A stretch of 39,633 nucleotides of DNA, from assembly GCA_004293905.1 (NCBI GenBank), contig RDZE01000036.1:1-39633 (forward strand), given 5' to 3'. The translations under genes were made by a program, and so were the position numbers. Every line of letters begins with the position of its first letter. Positions within the stretch are counted from its first letter, which is position 1. Shown here piece after piece: positions 1 through 9,095 of this stretch. Below the pieces are notes generated by a model. That model was not told where the DNA came from. It saw only the letters and a list, made by a program, of their open reading frames with translations, and did not search any database. Origin of the DNA: Cytophagales bacterium. Lineage in GTDB: Bacteria; Bacteroidota; Bacteroidia; Cytophagales; Microscillaceae.

Positions 1-1
1 G

Positions 2-220
2 GGTGTGCGTTTGTTTGCCTACAACCTCAACCAACAAACTTTACTTTGGGAGTGTGAAGTAGAACAACCTTTGGCAGAACACTCCAAATATTGGAACAGA
101 GTGTATTTGAGTTTTTATGAAGGAAGAATAATTCTTGAAGGGCAAGAGGCGTATGCGGAATATGTGCAGATTTTTGAGGGAACAACAGGGAAAAGAGTGT
201 TTTCTAAATTATATAAATGA
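2..220 (+). CDS. C-terminal end of an unidentified protein (partial)
   Basis: The reading frame is open from the first bases of the window and stops at 218-220. It has no ATG start; the only possible internal start is a GTG at 5, so this is most likely the last 72 or so residues of a longer protein that begins outside the window. The visible part is rich in aromatic residues and alternates short strand-like stretches (RLFAYNL, TLLWECEV, VYLSFYEGRIILEG, YVQIFEGTTGKRVF). That pattern resembles the last blade of a beta-propeller or a PQQ-like repeat, but no catalytic motif is visible. I do not recognise the family. Confidence 0.6.
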   Translation, partial: GVRLFAYNLNQQTLLWECEVEQPLAEHSKYWNRVYLSFYEGRIILEGQEAYAEYVQIFEGTTGKRVFSKLYK

Positions 221-259
221 AAAAATAACACAATTCCCCAATGAAGAAACAGAACTACT

Positions 260-1243
260 TTAATCTGATTTTTTTATAATGTGCAAGCGTTTTTGACTAA
301 TTTCAAAATATTCTTTTTCTAACTCAAATCCTACAAAATTACGATTGAGAGATAAACAAGACACACCAGTACTTCCACTTCCCATAAAAGGGTCTAAAAT
401 AGTTTGATTTTCAAAACTCACTAATTTCACCAAATGATGCATGAGTTCTATGGGTTTTAAAGTAGGGTGATGATTAAAGTCCTCTGCATTTTGACGAACT
501 TTGGGGACAGTAAAAAACTTATCGTACCCATCTTCAAACTCCTCTGTACGTATGATATTGGCACTTACTCTACCATCTGGGTGTGGATTGTGTCCTACTT
601 TTCCTTCACCTTTAGCATAAGGGATACGGCTTTGTGCTATATTTAATGCGCCCGTACCATATTTAATTACATTTTGGGCAACATTTAAGCCTTTCTCAAG
701 GGGTTTTTGCACCAAAATAATGGGTTCGTAGGCAGGCTTCAATCCTAAACCTGCGCCTTTGTACTGCATGCCCAACTCAGAATTAGGCTCATATTTCAGT
801 TTTTCATTATCAGAATAATAATTTTCTGCCCCACCTTTTTTGTAACCTTGTACATAATTGTATTTTCCTACTACTTTACTTTTTACGCCCAATTCTTTAT
901 CAATAGCTAAGGCTATATCTCTACTTTTGGGCATACCATTCAGATAAGCCCAAAATAAGACATCTTTGATAATAAAACCACTGTCTTCCAAATCAACCAT
1001 TAAACGATGCATGAGCCTAACAGAAGAAAACACCAAACCAAACGCACCATTTTTTAATACTCTTAGGCTATCTTCCCAAATTTGCCTTTGAGGTAAAGCC
1101 TTATCCCATTCGTGATTTTGGAAAGAAATACCATAAGGTGGGTCTGTAATGAGGGCATCAACCGTATTGTCGGACAAAGGCGAAAGTCCATAACAGGATT
1201 GATTAAATATCTCGTAAGGTTTTGACGTTGTCAAGCTCGCCAT
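260..1243 (-). CDS. DNA methyltransferase, beta class (probable N6-adenine or N4-cytosine)
   Basis: This 327-residue protein should transfer a methyl group from S-adenosylmethionine to an exocyclic amino group in DNA. The catalytic motif IV, DPPYG, lies near the N-terminus (residues 34-38). The AdoMet-binding motif DPFMGSGSTG lies near the C-terminus (about 284-293), followed by an FVGFELEKEYFEIS stretch. Motif IV before motif I is the beta-class order, and DPPY favours N6-adenine. The central GMPKSRDIALAID stretch is typical of phage- and island-borne methylases. No restriction endonuclease or specificity gene is next to it, so it looks like an orphan or regulatory methylase. The start ATG gives a normal N-terminus. 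No good TAnnTTTG box was seen upstream. Confidence 0.9.
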   Translation of the reverse strand: MASLTTSKPYEIFNQSCYGLSPLSDNTVDALITDPPYGISFQNHEWDKALPQRQIWEDSLRVLKNGAFGLVFSSVRLMHRLMVDLEDSGFIIKDVLFWAYLNGMPKSRDIALAIDKELGVKSKVVGKYNYVQGYKKGGAENYYSDNEKLKYEPNSELGMQYKGAGLGLKPAYEPIILVQKPLEKGLNVAQNVIKYGTGALNIAQSRIPYAKGEGKVGHNPHPDGRVSANIIRTEEFEDGYDKFFTVPKVRQNAEDFNHHPTLKPIELMHHLVKLVSFENQTILDPFMGSGSTGVSCLSLNRNFVGFELEKEYFEISQKRLHIIKKSD

Positions 1244-1288
1244 AATTTATAAGGGTTTTACTGTAAGGACATAAGCACATTTATTTTA

Positions 1289-1365
1289 GACAGAATTAAC
1301 AAAGTTTCAGAATTTTCAAATGCTATAAAAATTACAAATCAACCTATTAATTCTGAAATTCTGTC
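1289..1365. repeat. Imperfect inverted repeat in the methylase-hydrolase gap
   Basis: GACAGAATT (1289-1297) and TTTCAGAATT (1305-1314) on the left are mirrored by AATTCTGAAA (1349-1358) and AATTCTGTC (1357-1365) on the right. Each left piece is a perfect reverse complement of its right partner. The left arm carries about 8 extra bases between its two pieces. The repeat lies in the 362-base AT-rich gap between two divergent genes. No T-tract follows, so it does not look like a simple terminator. The rest of the gap holds only the promoter of the next gene. A 62-codon minus-strand reading frame at 1403-1591 looks spurious. Confidence 0.6.
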
Positions 1366-1550
1366 ATCATTTTATTTTTGGGCACTTAAATTAACAAAAA
1401 AATTAAGACATATTCACTAAGCAAAAATAGGTAGAAATATTGTTATTTATAAAATATTCAAAGATAAAATTAACAAATATTTTTTTAATTACCTGCATAA
1501 TGCTATCATAATAAAATCTCTTGGGTAAGTATGCAAATAAAGTCAAATCA

Positions 1551-1583
1551 TTGTTTAGAAATTCGAAACAATCTTTATCTTTG
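1551..1583 (+). promoter_or_regulatory. Bacteroidota-type promoter of the yheT-like operon
   Basis: A TTG at 1551-1553 and TATCTTTG at 1576-1583 match the -33 / -7 pattern (TTG-N17-23-TAnnTTTG) with a 22-base spacer. The -7 box lies inside the longest version of the downstream reading frame, which argues that translation starts after it, at ATG 1606. Confidence 0.7.
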
Positions 1584-1605
1584 CAAAACAATCCTCTATT
1601 TTTGT

Positions 1606-2613
1606 ATGCCTTTAGTTGTTTCTAATTATCAACGTCCTGCTTATCTTTTCCATGCACATCTCGAAACCATCGTGCCTGCGCTTACGCGTCGCGTACCTGC
1701 AATGCCCTACGAACGCGAAAGAATCACCATTTTTGACAACGATTTCTTAGACCTCGATTGGTATCAAACAGGTTCAAAATCATTGCTCATCATTTCGCAT
1801 GGCTTAGAAGGGAACAGCACACGTCCTTATGTATTGGGCTTAACACGCTATTTTAGAAATCGCCAATGGGACGTTTTGGCTTGGAATCATAGAGGTTGTA
1901 GTGGTGAAATTAACCACTTACCACGCTTTTATCATAGCGGAGCTACCGAAGACCTTCGCGCAGTAGTACAACACGTGCTCCAAACCAAACCTCATTACGA
2001 CCAAATAGTGTTGGCAGGCTTCAGTTTAGGCGGTAATATGACACTTAAATATTTAGGCGAAGAAGCCCAACAAGTAAATCCTAAAATAAAAAAAGCCTTT
2101 GTATATTCAGTGCCCTTGCATCTTTCTTCTTGTTCCAGAAGCCTATGCAGCCCTCGTAATTGGGTATATGCCCAAAAATTCAAAAAAAGTCTATTGGAAA
2201 AAGTACGTATCAAAGCTCGCTCAATGCCCAATGCCATCAGCACAGTACACATACCCAAAGTAAAAACCCTCAAAGACTTTGACGATTACTACACTGCACC
2301 TTTGCACCAATTTGAAGATGCAGAAGACTATTACGCCAAAAGCAGTTCTTTGCACTATCTCCAACACATTGCCATTCCTACGCTCATCATCAATGCCCAA
2401 AATGACCCCTTTTTAGCCCCAGAGTGTTTTCCCTATGACCTTATCACTAACCTCGAACAAGTATACTTCGAAACCCCAGCTACGGGCGGGCATTGTGGCT
2501 TTTCTCCTGCCGATGCCGAAGGTGCGTATTGGTCGGAACGCAGAGCTTGGAATTTCGTAGAAAATAAAGACGTTATAACTAATATCACACAAACACAAAA
2601 ACAGACAACTTAA
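1606..2613 (+). CDS. YheT-like alpha/beta hydrolase
   Basis: This protein of about 335 residues belongs to the alpha/beta-hydrolase family that includes E. coli YheT (COG0429). Its natural substrate is not well defined; esterase activity is usual. Visible marks are the oxyanion-region segment LLIISHGLEGNSTRPYV, the nucleophile elbow GFSLGGN (catalytic Ser), an acid in INAQNDPFLAPE, and the catalytic His in ATGGHCGF near the C-terminus. The frame is open from 1531, but the -7 promoter box at 1576-1583 sits inside that extension. The family-like N-terminus PLVVSNYQRPAYLFHAHLET begins right after ATG 1606, so I chose that start. It is the first gene of a tight + strand run with the next gene and priA. 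Confidence 0.85.
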   Translation: MPLVVSNYQRPAYLFHAHLETIVPALTRRVPAMPYERERITIFDNDFLDLDWYQTGSKSLLIISHGLEGNSTRPYVLGLTRYFRNRQWDVLAWNHRGCSGEINHLPRFYHSGATEDLRAVVQHVLQTKPHYDQIVLAGFSLGGNMTLKYLGEEAQQVNPKIKKAFVYSVPLHLSSCSRSLCSPRNWVYAQKFKKSLLEKVRIKARSMPNAISTVHIPKVKTLKDFDDYYTAPLHQFEDAEDYYAKSSSLHYLQHIAIPTLIINAQNDPFLAPECFPYDLITNLEQVYFETPATGGHCGFSPADAEGAYWSERRAWNFVENKDVITNITQTQKQTT

Positions 2614-2615
2614 TA

Positions 2616-3629
2616 ATGATATATTTAATTTTTGCTCTTATTATCATCGGCATAGGTACTTTCGTTCGTATTATTATACAACACGAAAAAGAGTCCAAAC
2701 AACTCAAAAAAAGCATTATCAACACTCCAAGCCGGTTTGATAAATACTATGATTATACTGTCAGTGTGGAAGAAGACACAAGCAAAGAAAGCACACCTGA
2801 ATCTACTCTTAGTACAGATGACAATAAAACAATTATAGATTTTACCCCCACAGCCACACAAGTTGTTTTCAGCATCAAACCCAACTTCGATGCTTTTTCT
2901 TCGCACATACGCATTTGGGACGATTACACTGTGAAGCACTACAAACTCGAAACACTCCAAAACACCCTCACTGAATTTTACTTCGAAAACGTAGACATAG
3001 AAATATTGATGAACGAAGTAGAATCCAACGAAAACACCTTAGAGGCATTGTTGGTAGTGCCCGAACAAAAAAAACTTTGGGAAGAACTCAAAAAATCGCA
3101 ACACGAACACAATTACCTCAAACCCGAACAAATCTTTTTTGCCCTTGACCCCTTAGTAGACCTAAAAGGCATAGAGCTAAAACTCCCTAAATTCTTGGAA
3201 CAAAAAGGCATCAGAATCCCTTCCAAAATACAAATTGATAATTTTGCACTCATTTTAGACGGTGGGAGCAGGTTTTTCAAATGTACGGACGCCCTCACAG
3301 GCGAACCCTTTGAACTTACCTTCCGACAGTACGACTCCTACGACCGCTCTCCCTACCACATAGCAGGGGCAGTCTATTTCAATGATGTCATTCTCCCTGT
3401 CAGAGGAGCAGCCGAGAGAAAAATCGTACACGAACTCAAAGAAGCTGTTAACTTGAATGCCTATGATGCTACTAAAGACATACAATTTGTGATAGGTAAT
3501 TCTTACGGAGCACTGACTAACCAACAATACCCTAAAGAATTGAAAACCAAGAGGTTTGTTTATGAAGCCACTTTATTTGTTGAAAGTGATTACTACGTGC
3601 GTTTAGCCAAACTTTTAGGACGTATATAA
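2616..3629 (+). CDS. Unknown protein with one N-terminal membrane anchor
   Basis: I do not recognise this 337-residue protein. Residues 1-22 (MIYLIFALIIIGIGTFVRII) form a single hydrophobic segment followed by a charged KESKQLKK stretch, so it is probably anchored with most of the protein in the cytoplasm. A low-complexity Ser/Thr/Glu linker (about 45-75) separates the anchor from a soluble, acidic domain with alternating helices and strands. No cysteine pattern, nucleotide-binding loop or catalytic triad is visible. It starts 2 bases after the hydrolase gene and ends 18 bases before priA, so it is almost certainly co-transcribed with both. Confidence 0.75.
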   Translation: MIYLIFALIIIGIGTFVRIIIQHEKESKQLKKSIINTPSRFDKYYDYTVSVEEDTSKESTPESTLSTDDNKTIIDFTPTATQVVFSIKPNFDAFSSHIRIWDDYTVKHYKLETLQNTLTEFYFENVDIEILMNEVESNENTLEALLVVPEQKKLWEELKKSQHEHNYLKPEQIFFALDPLVDLKGIELKLPKFLEQKGIRIPSKIQIDNFALILDGGSRFFKCTDALTGEPFELTFRQYDSYDRSPYHIAGAVYFNDVILPVRGAAERKIVHELKEAVNLNAYDATKDIQFVIGNSYGALTNQQYPKELKTKRFVYEATLFVESDYYVRLAKLLGRI

Positions 3630-3647
3630 AAATCATAGCAAGGAATA

Positions 3648-6167
3648 ATGGCACAACAAATAGAACTCCATAGCGCACAAGAAAGCAAGCACATCACCCT
3701 CTTTGCCGATGTCATACTTCCTTTGCCCCTACCTGCGCTTTTTACCTACAGAGTGCCCCAAGCAATGAACGATGCCTTGCAAATAGGCGCGCGCGTCATT
3801 GTCCAATTTGGCACTAAAAAAGTCCTTACTGCTGTTGTAGCACGTATTCATGAGGAAGCCCCCCAAAAATACCAAGCCAAATACCTCCTTGAATTGTTAG
3901 ACGAAACCCCTATGGTAACGCCTCAACAGATACAACTATTTGAGTGGATGGCACAATACTATATGTGTCATGTAGGTGAAGTACTCAACGTAGCACTGCC
4001 TTCTGCCCTCAAAATCAGCAGTCAATCGCGCATACAACTCAACCCTAACGCGCCTATCCCTGCATCGCCAACTACTGAAAAAGAGCAATTACTCATAGAA
4101 GCCCTCCAACGCGTAGACACCCTTACCTACGACGAAGCCGCTGAAATGGCAGGCGTAAAAAATATTTACCAACTCATCAAATCTTTGGCAAAAAAAGAAT
4201 TGATACTCATTTTCGAAGAAATCAAAGAAAGGTACACCCCAAAAATCATCAAAAAAATACGTCTTGCCGAAGCGTACCTGAGCAAACCTGCACTCGAAAA
4301 GCTACTCAGCAATTTAGAGAAAACCCCCAAACAATTAGACATCGTTTTGGCATACCTCCAGAAAAGCAGTTTTTTCCAAAATATTTCTAATAATTCACAA
4401 GGAGTAGAGAAAAAAATCTTTACCCAGAACACCAATCTTTCTAAATCATCGCTCAAAACCCTGATAGACAACCACATTTTAGAAGAAATAGACCTCATTG
4501 TTTCGCGTTTTCCTGCTACCGATGCCCTCAGCGCAAGCCCGCCCCCCGAACTTTCCACACTACAAAAAGAAGCCTATCATGCCATTTTAGCCTCCTTCGA
4601 AAAGCACTCCATTAGTTTATTGCACGGCATCACAGGCAGTGGAAAAACCGAAATATTCATTGCCCTCATTAAACAAGCCCTCCAAAGTGGCACTCAAGTA
4701 CTTTATCTTTTGCCCGAAATAGCATTGACTACACAAATAGTAACAAGACTAAAAAAGTATTTTGGCAATGCAATGGGCATTTACCACTCTAAATTTTCAG
4801 ACAATGAACGCGCCGAAGTTTGGCAGGGCATTATCAGCGGTCGCTATGCCTTTGTGGTAGGAGTGCGCTCAGCCATCTTTCTGCCTTTCCAAAATTTAGG
4901 GCTCATTATCGTAGATGAAGAACACGAAACCTCTTACAAACAAGCCGACCCCGCCCCTCGCTACCATGCACGTGATGTAGCCGCTTGGCTAAGTCAACAA
5001 CAACATTGCAAGGTGCTTTTAGGCTCTGCTACTCCCTCTTTAGAATCATTTTTTTTGGCAAAAAACGAAAAATACGGACTCATACAGCTCAAAGAACGTT
5101 TTGGCAATGCACAACTCCCTCAAATCCATTTGGCTGACATCAAGCAAGAAAGAAGGCTCAAAATCAATAGACAACATTTCACCTCACAATTGCTCACTCA
5201 AATAGACAGTGCCCTCCAAAACAAAGAACAGATTATTCTTTTCCAAAATAGGCGAGGTTATGCGCCTTATACCACATGTCGCATTTGTAGTTGGGTGCCC
5301 AAGTGCGAAAATTGCGCCGTAAGCCTCACTTATCATCGCTTCAGCAACGAACTTCGCTGCCATTATTGCGGCTATCAGATGATGCCCCCTACAAGGTGCG
5401 AAGCCTGCCACAGCAACCAAATAGAAACCGTAGGGTTAGGCACTGAAAAGATAGAAGAAGAACTCAAAATACTACTGCCCGATATCAGCGTTCAGCGCAT
5501 GGATTTAGACACCACCCGAAAAAAAGACAGTTACCAAAAAATCATTCAAGATTTTGAGCAAGCCCGCATCGATGTACTCGTAGGTACACAAATGCTCAGC
5601 AAAGGCTTAGATTTCGACCGTGTGAGTGTAGTAGGTATTTTCGACATAGACCGTATGTTGCATTTTCCCGATTTTAGAGCCGTAGAGCGTGCTTTTCAAA
5701 TTATTACGCAAGTAAGCGGAAGGGCAGGGCGAAAGAACAAACAAGGCAACGTAATCATACAAACACAAGACACCACACACCCCATTTTTGAGAAAATAAT
5801 CCAAAACGACTACGAAGGCATGTATGCCCAAGAAATCGTAGAGAGGCAAAAATACCTATACCCACCCTTTTCGAGGCTTATCAAACTCATCTTAAAACAC
5901 CCCGACAAGATAGAAGTAAAAAAAGCGGCTGATGATTTTGCCAAAAAACTCACCAAAACACTTAGTAGTCAGCGTGTTTTAGGACCCGAAGCCCCCGTGA
6001 TTGATAGAATCAGAAACCAATATTTGCAGCATATACTCATCAAAATAGAACGCCAAAATACACAACTACTCACCATTAAACAACACATCAGAAAGCAGAT
6101 TTCGGCAATGACGGAACAAACCGCCTACAAAAAACTAAGCATTGTAGTAGAAGTAGACCCCATATAA
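3648..6167 (+). CDS. priA: Primosomal protein N' (PriA, replication restart helicase)
   Basis: PriA recognises stalled or collapsed replication forks, unwinds the lagging arm and starts reloading of the replicative helicase. The 839-residue product has the full architecture. An N-terminal DNA-binding domain comes first. It is followed by a superfamily 2 helicase core with Walker A GITGSGKTE (about 327-335) and the DEEHE box (423-427). A zinc-binding insert follows with paired cysteines (CRIC, CENC, CHYC, CEAC; about 543-600). Helicase motifs V/VI then appear (VGTQMLSKGLDF and ITQVSGRAGR). The C-terminus carries the conserved QYLQHILIKI segment. It is somewhat longer than E. coli PriA (about 730 residues), mostly through an N-terminal region insert at about 130-260. 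Last gene of the run with the two preceding genes. Confidence 0.97.
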   Translation: MAQQIELHSAQESKHITLFADVILPLPLPALFTYRVPQAMNDALQIGARVIVQFGTKKVLTAVVARIHEEAPQKYQAKYLLELLDETPMVTPQQIQLFEWMAQYYMCHVGEVLNVALPSALKISSQSRIQLNPNAPIPASPTTEKEQLLIEALQRVDTLTYDEAAEMAGVKNIYQLIKSLAKKELILIFEEIKERYTPKIIKKIRLAEAYLSKPALEKLLSNLEKTPKQLDIVLAYLQKSSFFQNISNNSQGVEKKIFTQNTNLSKSSLKTLIDNHILEEIDLIVSRFPATDALSASPPPELSTLQKEAYHAILASFEKHSISLLHGITGSGKTEIFIALIKQALQSGTQVLYLLPEIALTTQIVTRLKKYFGNAMGIYHSKFSDNERAEVWQGIISGRYAFVVGVRSAIFLPFQNLGLIIVDEEHETSYKQADPAPRYHARDVAAWLSQQQHCKVLLGSATPSLESFFLAKNEKYGLIQLKERFGNAQLPQIHLADIKQERRLKINRQHFTSQLLTQIDSALQNKEQIILFQNRRGYAPYTTCRICSWVPKCENCAVSLTYHRFSNELRCHYCGYQMMPPTRCEACHSNQIETVGLGTEKIEEELKILLPDISVQRMDLDTTRKKDSYQKIIQDFEQARIDVLVGTQMLSKGLDFDRVSVVGIFDIDRMLHFPDFRAVERAFQIITQVSGRAGRKNKQGNVIIQTQDTTHPIFEKIIQNDYEGMYAQEIVERQKYLYPPFSRLIKLILKHPDKIEVKKAADDFAKKLTKTLSSQRVLGPEAPVIDRIRNQYLQHILIKIERQNTQLLTIKQHIRKQISAMTEQTAYKKLSIVVEVDPI

Positions 6168-6186
6168 AATTACCCCACCTTCCACT

Positions 6187-6215
6187 TTGAATTTGAACTT
6201 TTTTGTATAAATTTG
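6187..6215 (+). promoter_or_regulatory. clpP promoter
   Basis: TTG at 6187-6189 and TAAATTTG at 6208-6215 are separated by 18 bases, matching the Bacteroidota -33/-7 consensus. The expected start of transcription leaves a leader of about 30 bases before the clpP ATG at 6252. Confidence 0.7.
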
Positions 6216-6251
6216 AATTTAGTAAGAATAATAAACAAATAATCCATCATT

Positions 6252-6920
6252 ATGCTCCATTCAAATGAATTTAGAAAATTTGCCGTAAACCACCAAGGTT
6301 TGAACGGCTTAGCCGTAGACCAATACATCAATACAATCACTAACATGACTCCAAACATCGTAGAGGAGCGTAAAATGAACGTAGCCATCATGGACGTATT
6401 CTCAAGGCTTATGGCAGATAGAATCATCTTTTTAGGAACAGCCGTTGACGATTATGTAGCCAACATCATCATCGCACAATTATTGTTTTTAGAATCCTTA
6501 GATGCCAAAAAAGACATATTGCTTTATGTAAATAGCCCAGGAGGTTCAGTATATGCAGGGTTAGGAATTTATGACACTATGCAATACGTAAAACCCGATG
6601 TGGTAACTATGTGCATCGGCTTGGCAGCGTCTATGAGTGCCGTACTTTTATCAGCAGGTACGCAAGGTAAACGCTCTGCCCTCAAACACGCTCGCATTAT
6701 GATACACCAACCCTTAGGCGGCGCACAAGGGCAAGCTACTGAAATAGAAATAGCCTACAAAGAAATGCAAAAAACCAAACAAGAATTATACGAAATATTG
6801 GCACACCACACAGGAAAATCTTACGAACAAATAGAAAAAGACTCCGACCGCGATTATTGGCTACGCGCACACGAAGCCAAAGAATACGGACTCATTGACG
6901 AAGTATTGGTAAGACCCTAA
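6252..6920 (+). CDS. clpP: ATP-dependent Clp protease proteolytic subunit
   Basis: ClpP forms the tetradecameric peptidase chamber that degrades proteins unfolded by ClpX or other Clp ATPases. The 222-residue product has the catalytic serine in GLAASMSAV (Ser127), the histidine in RIMIHQP (His152) and the downstream acidic residue in the SDRDYWL stretch, followed by [12 protein letters not shown]. The oxyanion-loop segment [11 protein letters not shown] is intact. The longer N-terminus (about 30 residues before the first core strand) is usual for Bacteroidota ClpP. The gene has its own promoter and terminator and stands alone: no clpX or tig is next to it in the window. Confidence 0.97.
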   Translation: MLHSNEFRKFAVNHQGLNGLAVDQYINTITNMTPNIVEERKMNVAIMDVFSRLMADRIIFLGTAVDDYVANIIIAQLLFLESLDAKKDILLYVNSPGGSVYAGLGIYDTMQYVKPDVVTMCIGLAASMSAVLLSAGTQGKRSALKHARIMIHQPLGGAQGQATEIEIAYKEMQKTKQELYEILAHHTGKSYEQIEKDSDRDYWLRAHEAKEYGLIDEVLVRP

Positions 6921-6928
6921 AACGATAC

Positions 6929-6962
6929 AAAGCCCCAGTTTTTATTTTGGGGCTTTTTTTTT
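6929..6962 (+). terminator. Rho-independent terminator after clpP
   Basis: AAAGCCCCA (6929-6937) pairs perfectly with TGGGGCTTT (6948-6956) around a 10-base loop and is followed by an unbroken T-tract. The T-tract end overlaps the -33 element of the next promoter. Confidence 0.9.
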
Positions 6963-6991
6963 GGAAAATCATTTTTTTTTAACTACTTTTG
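6961..6991 (+). promoter_or_regulatory. Promoter of the small zinc-finger-like gene
   Basis: TTG at 6961-6963 and TACTTTTG at 6984-6991, with a 20-base spacer, fit the consensus well. The boxes lie inside the longest open version of the next reading frame, so the start at 7021 is preferred over the one at 6961. Confidence 0.65.
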
Positions 6992-7020
6992 ATTACTCAT
7001 CAACTTCTCATAAAGTAACT

Positions 7021-7497
7021 ATGCTCCCCACTTCCGAAAACACTGAAAACACAGGCACTCCCCGAAAAAAATGCGCCATCAAAAAGGGCTTTTTTGTGCT
7101 GAAAGCCTGTGGAGATACTGCCATAGGGCGATGCAAAGCCTGCAAAAAACCTGTTTGTGAGCAACATAGTAAAATATACCAATCCGTTCAAAATACCGAA
7201 ACTGACCCAAATGCAGACAACGACACCGAAAAAAGACTCTGTATAGAATGTTTTACAAGGGTAATGCAAGCCGAAAAACCTGCCTTAGACCGTGAAATCC
7301 ACGAATGGGAAACAGGCAGAACCACTAACTATAGCCTTTGGTATCATTATGCACGCGATGACTACTATCACCAAAACAATTACACCCCCTTTGATGAGTA
7401 CGATGAAGCAAGTTTCGATGGGGGCGAATCGGGCGGCGGCGGTGCTGAAGGTTATTGGGACGAAGAAAGCGGCAAAGCAGGATTTTTCGACAGTTAG
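7021..7497 (+). CDS. Small unknown protein with a zinc-finger-like cysteine cluster
   Basis: A 158-residue protein starting at ATG 7021. The N-terminal third carries a cysteine/histidine cluster (CGDTAIGRCKACKKPVCEQH, then LCIEC), spaced like a B-box or treble-clef zinc site. The middle is aromatic (NYSLWYHYARDDYYHQNNY). The C-terminus is acidic and glycine-rich (GGESGGGGAEGYW) and probably disordered. I do not recognise the family and see no catalytic site; binding of a protein or nucleic acid through the zinc site is only an inference. The gene has its own promoter and meets the next, convergent gene with a 3-base gap. Confidence 0.7.
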   Translation: MLPTSENTENTGTPRKKCAIKKGFFVLKACGDTAIGRCKACKKPVCEQHSKIYQSVQNTETDPNADNDTEKRLCIECFTRVMQAEKPALDREIHEWETGRTTNYSLWYHYARDDYYHQNNYTPFDEYDEASFDGGESGGGGAEGYWDEESGKAGFFDS

Positions 7498-7500
7498 TAT

Positions 7501-8973
7501 TTATTTGTTTAACAACTTTAACGCCTGCACTATCCAATCTTCATTGTTTTGAGCATATACCTGCGGAGGAATCCCCACTATTTCATACTGCAAACGGCTG
7601 GGCGTTTTTTGGGTAGTACAATAAAATGTATAACCATTGGGCGTTTTCAAGGGGAAAAGATTGCCATAAGCAATATAACCTCCAGAATTCTCACCCATCA
7701 AAATCGTTTTTTTGCTATTGGCTGCGTGTAAAATAAAACCCTCTGCCGCACTCGCACTGTAACGATTGAAAAGCACCACTATTTTTTGAGGCGTTTTTGA
7801 GCCACCTCCTGCTATCACTACTTTCTTTTCATCAGAAAGTGGGTAAAAACTTTGTTCAGGTTGTTTTTGCATTTTTTCTATTCGTTTCTCAAAGTACTTT
7901 GCCAAACCCTTTCCATAGTCCGCCTCGTTTGCTTTTACTTCCGCTACTACCTCCTTATATCGCGTTATGATATCGGCAGTACAATAAACATAAGTAGTAG
8001 AAGCAGGGTAGGGGTTCGTATAGGTCAATTTACCCAACTCTTGCCAATTGCGATCGCTGCCTCCTCCATTGTCGCGCACATCTACAATCAAATAAGGCTT
8101 CTGAGTAATGATAGGCAAAATGACTTTGTAGGCAGAATCAAACTTGGAAGCCAAAGACCCATCAAAACTTTTGATATGTACATAACAAGTGCTATCGTTC
8201 AATTCTTTGAACTGAAACCAATCTCCATCAGGGGCTTGGTAATAATTGCTAACTACCTCTTCGCCAACTATAGGAAATATTTTTTGACTATTGCCAAGCA
8301 TTTGTTTTACAAGCAATGACGATTTATTATTGCGTAAACTATTGCGGTACTGTAAATTATGATTGCGCAGATAGAGCCATAAATCGTAAAAATCATCAGT
8401 CCTTTTTTTGATTTCTAATTTCACCTGCCCACGTTCCCAAAGGCTTGTTTTAGCGTCTAAAATCACTCCATAGTAATCGCGCCATGCCGTTTGGTTTTTT
8501 AGAACAGCCACCCGATAAACACCATCATCATAAATGCCTTCTATGGGGTCTTTACTTTGACTAAGATACTGATAAATTTGTGCGGAATCTACAGAAACCC
8601 TTTCGCACTGCTGAAAAAGAGGCGAAGCCTTGAATTGAGCCACCAAATCGGCATTTTTTTCGTCTATACCTATGTTGTCTGCACCTATTTGCAAATGATT
8701 GTCATAAATATAATTGAGATACTGCCTCAAAAACATCAAACAATAAACATCAGGGTTGGGGTGCTCATTTATTTGTTTTTGAATATCAGCAATATAGCTT
8801 TCATACTTTTGTCTGTTTTCAGGCGTAACATTATCAGCAAAACCGGGGTGATTTTTTTCTACATAGCTGATGATAAAATCAAAATCTTGCTGACATTTAC
8901 AGTCGCGTTTTTGTGCCCAACTCAACCCAAAACCAAGCATCAAGGAGCATAATAATAAAATTGTTTTTTTCAT
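7501..8973 (-). CDS. Secreted S41-family serine peptidase (tail-specific protease-like)
   Basis: This 490-residue protein begins with a clear signal peptide (MKKTILLLCSLMLGFGLSWA), so it acts in the periplasm or outside the cell. The C-terminal half matches the S41 peptidase fold: a YLIVDVRDNGGGSDRNW core segment, the catalytic serine in the RYSASAAEGF stretch, and a following KKTILMGENSGG segment. No PDZ domain is evident, unlike the CtpA-type paralogue at 29514-31217. The first 250 residues form a family-specific N-terminal region with several Cys and Asp residues. Such proteins are common in Bacteroidota and their substrates are mostly unknown. It is a single gene, convergent with the preceding one. 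A near-match -7 box (TATCTTTC on the minus strand, 8999-9006) lies upstream. Confidence 0.88.
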   Translation of the reverse strand: MKKTILLLCSLMLGFGLSWAQKRDCKCQQDFDFIISYVEKNHPGFADNVTPENRQKYESYIADIQKQINEHPNPDVYCLMFLRQYLNYIYDNHLQIGADNIGIDEKNADLVAQFKASPLFQQCERVSVDSAQIYQYLSQSKDPIEGIYDDGVYRVAVLKNQTAWRDYYGVILDAKTSLWERGQVKLEIKKRTDDFYDLWLYLRNHNLQYRNSLRNNKSSLLVKQMLGNSQKIFPIVGEEVVSNYYQAPDGDWFQFKELNDSTCYVHIKSFDGSLASKFDSAYKVILPIITQKPYLIVDVRDNGGGSDRNWQELGKLTYTNPYPASTTYVYCTADIITRYKEVVAEVKANEADYGKGLAKYFEKRIEKMQKQPEQSFYPLSDEKKVVIAGGGSKTPQKIVVLFNRYSASAAEGFILHAANSKKTILMGENSGGYIAYGNLFPLKTPNGYTFYCTTQKTPSRLQYEIVGIPPQVYAQNNEDWIVQALKLLNK

Positions 8974-9058
8974 ATTGATATGTTTAGTTTTAATAGGCGA
9001 AAGATATACAAAAAAAAGAAAAATCTAAAACCATAGACTAAAATAATACACAAATGAT

Positions 9059-9066
9059 TACCTTTG
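9059..9066 (+). promoter_or_regulatory. -7 box upstream of the Sir2-like gene
   Basis: TACCTTTG matches TAnnTTTG exactly and lies 30 bases before ATG 9096. It also lies just downstream of an in-frame ATG at 9054, which makes that earlier start unlikely. No clear TTG was found at the usual upstream distance. Confidence 0.55.
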
Positions 9067-9095
9067 TTTGCCAAACAATATCTTATATACTAACA

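Noticed and set aside
260..1243. Prophage or restriction-modification system
   Set aside because: Only the methylase is present; there are no integrase, phage structural genes or endonuclease in the flanks.
1403..1591. 62-codon minus-strand reading frame in the AT-rich gap
   Set aside because: Low-complexity, AT-driven sequence with no recognisable feature. It overlaps the promoter of the opposite gene.
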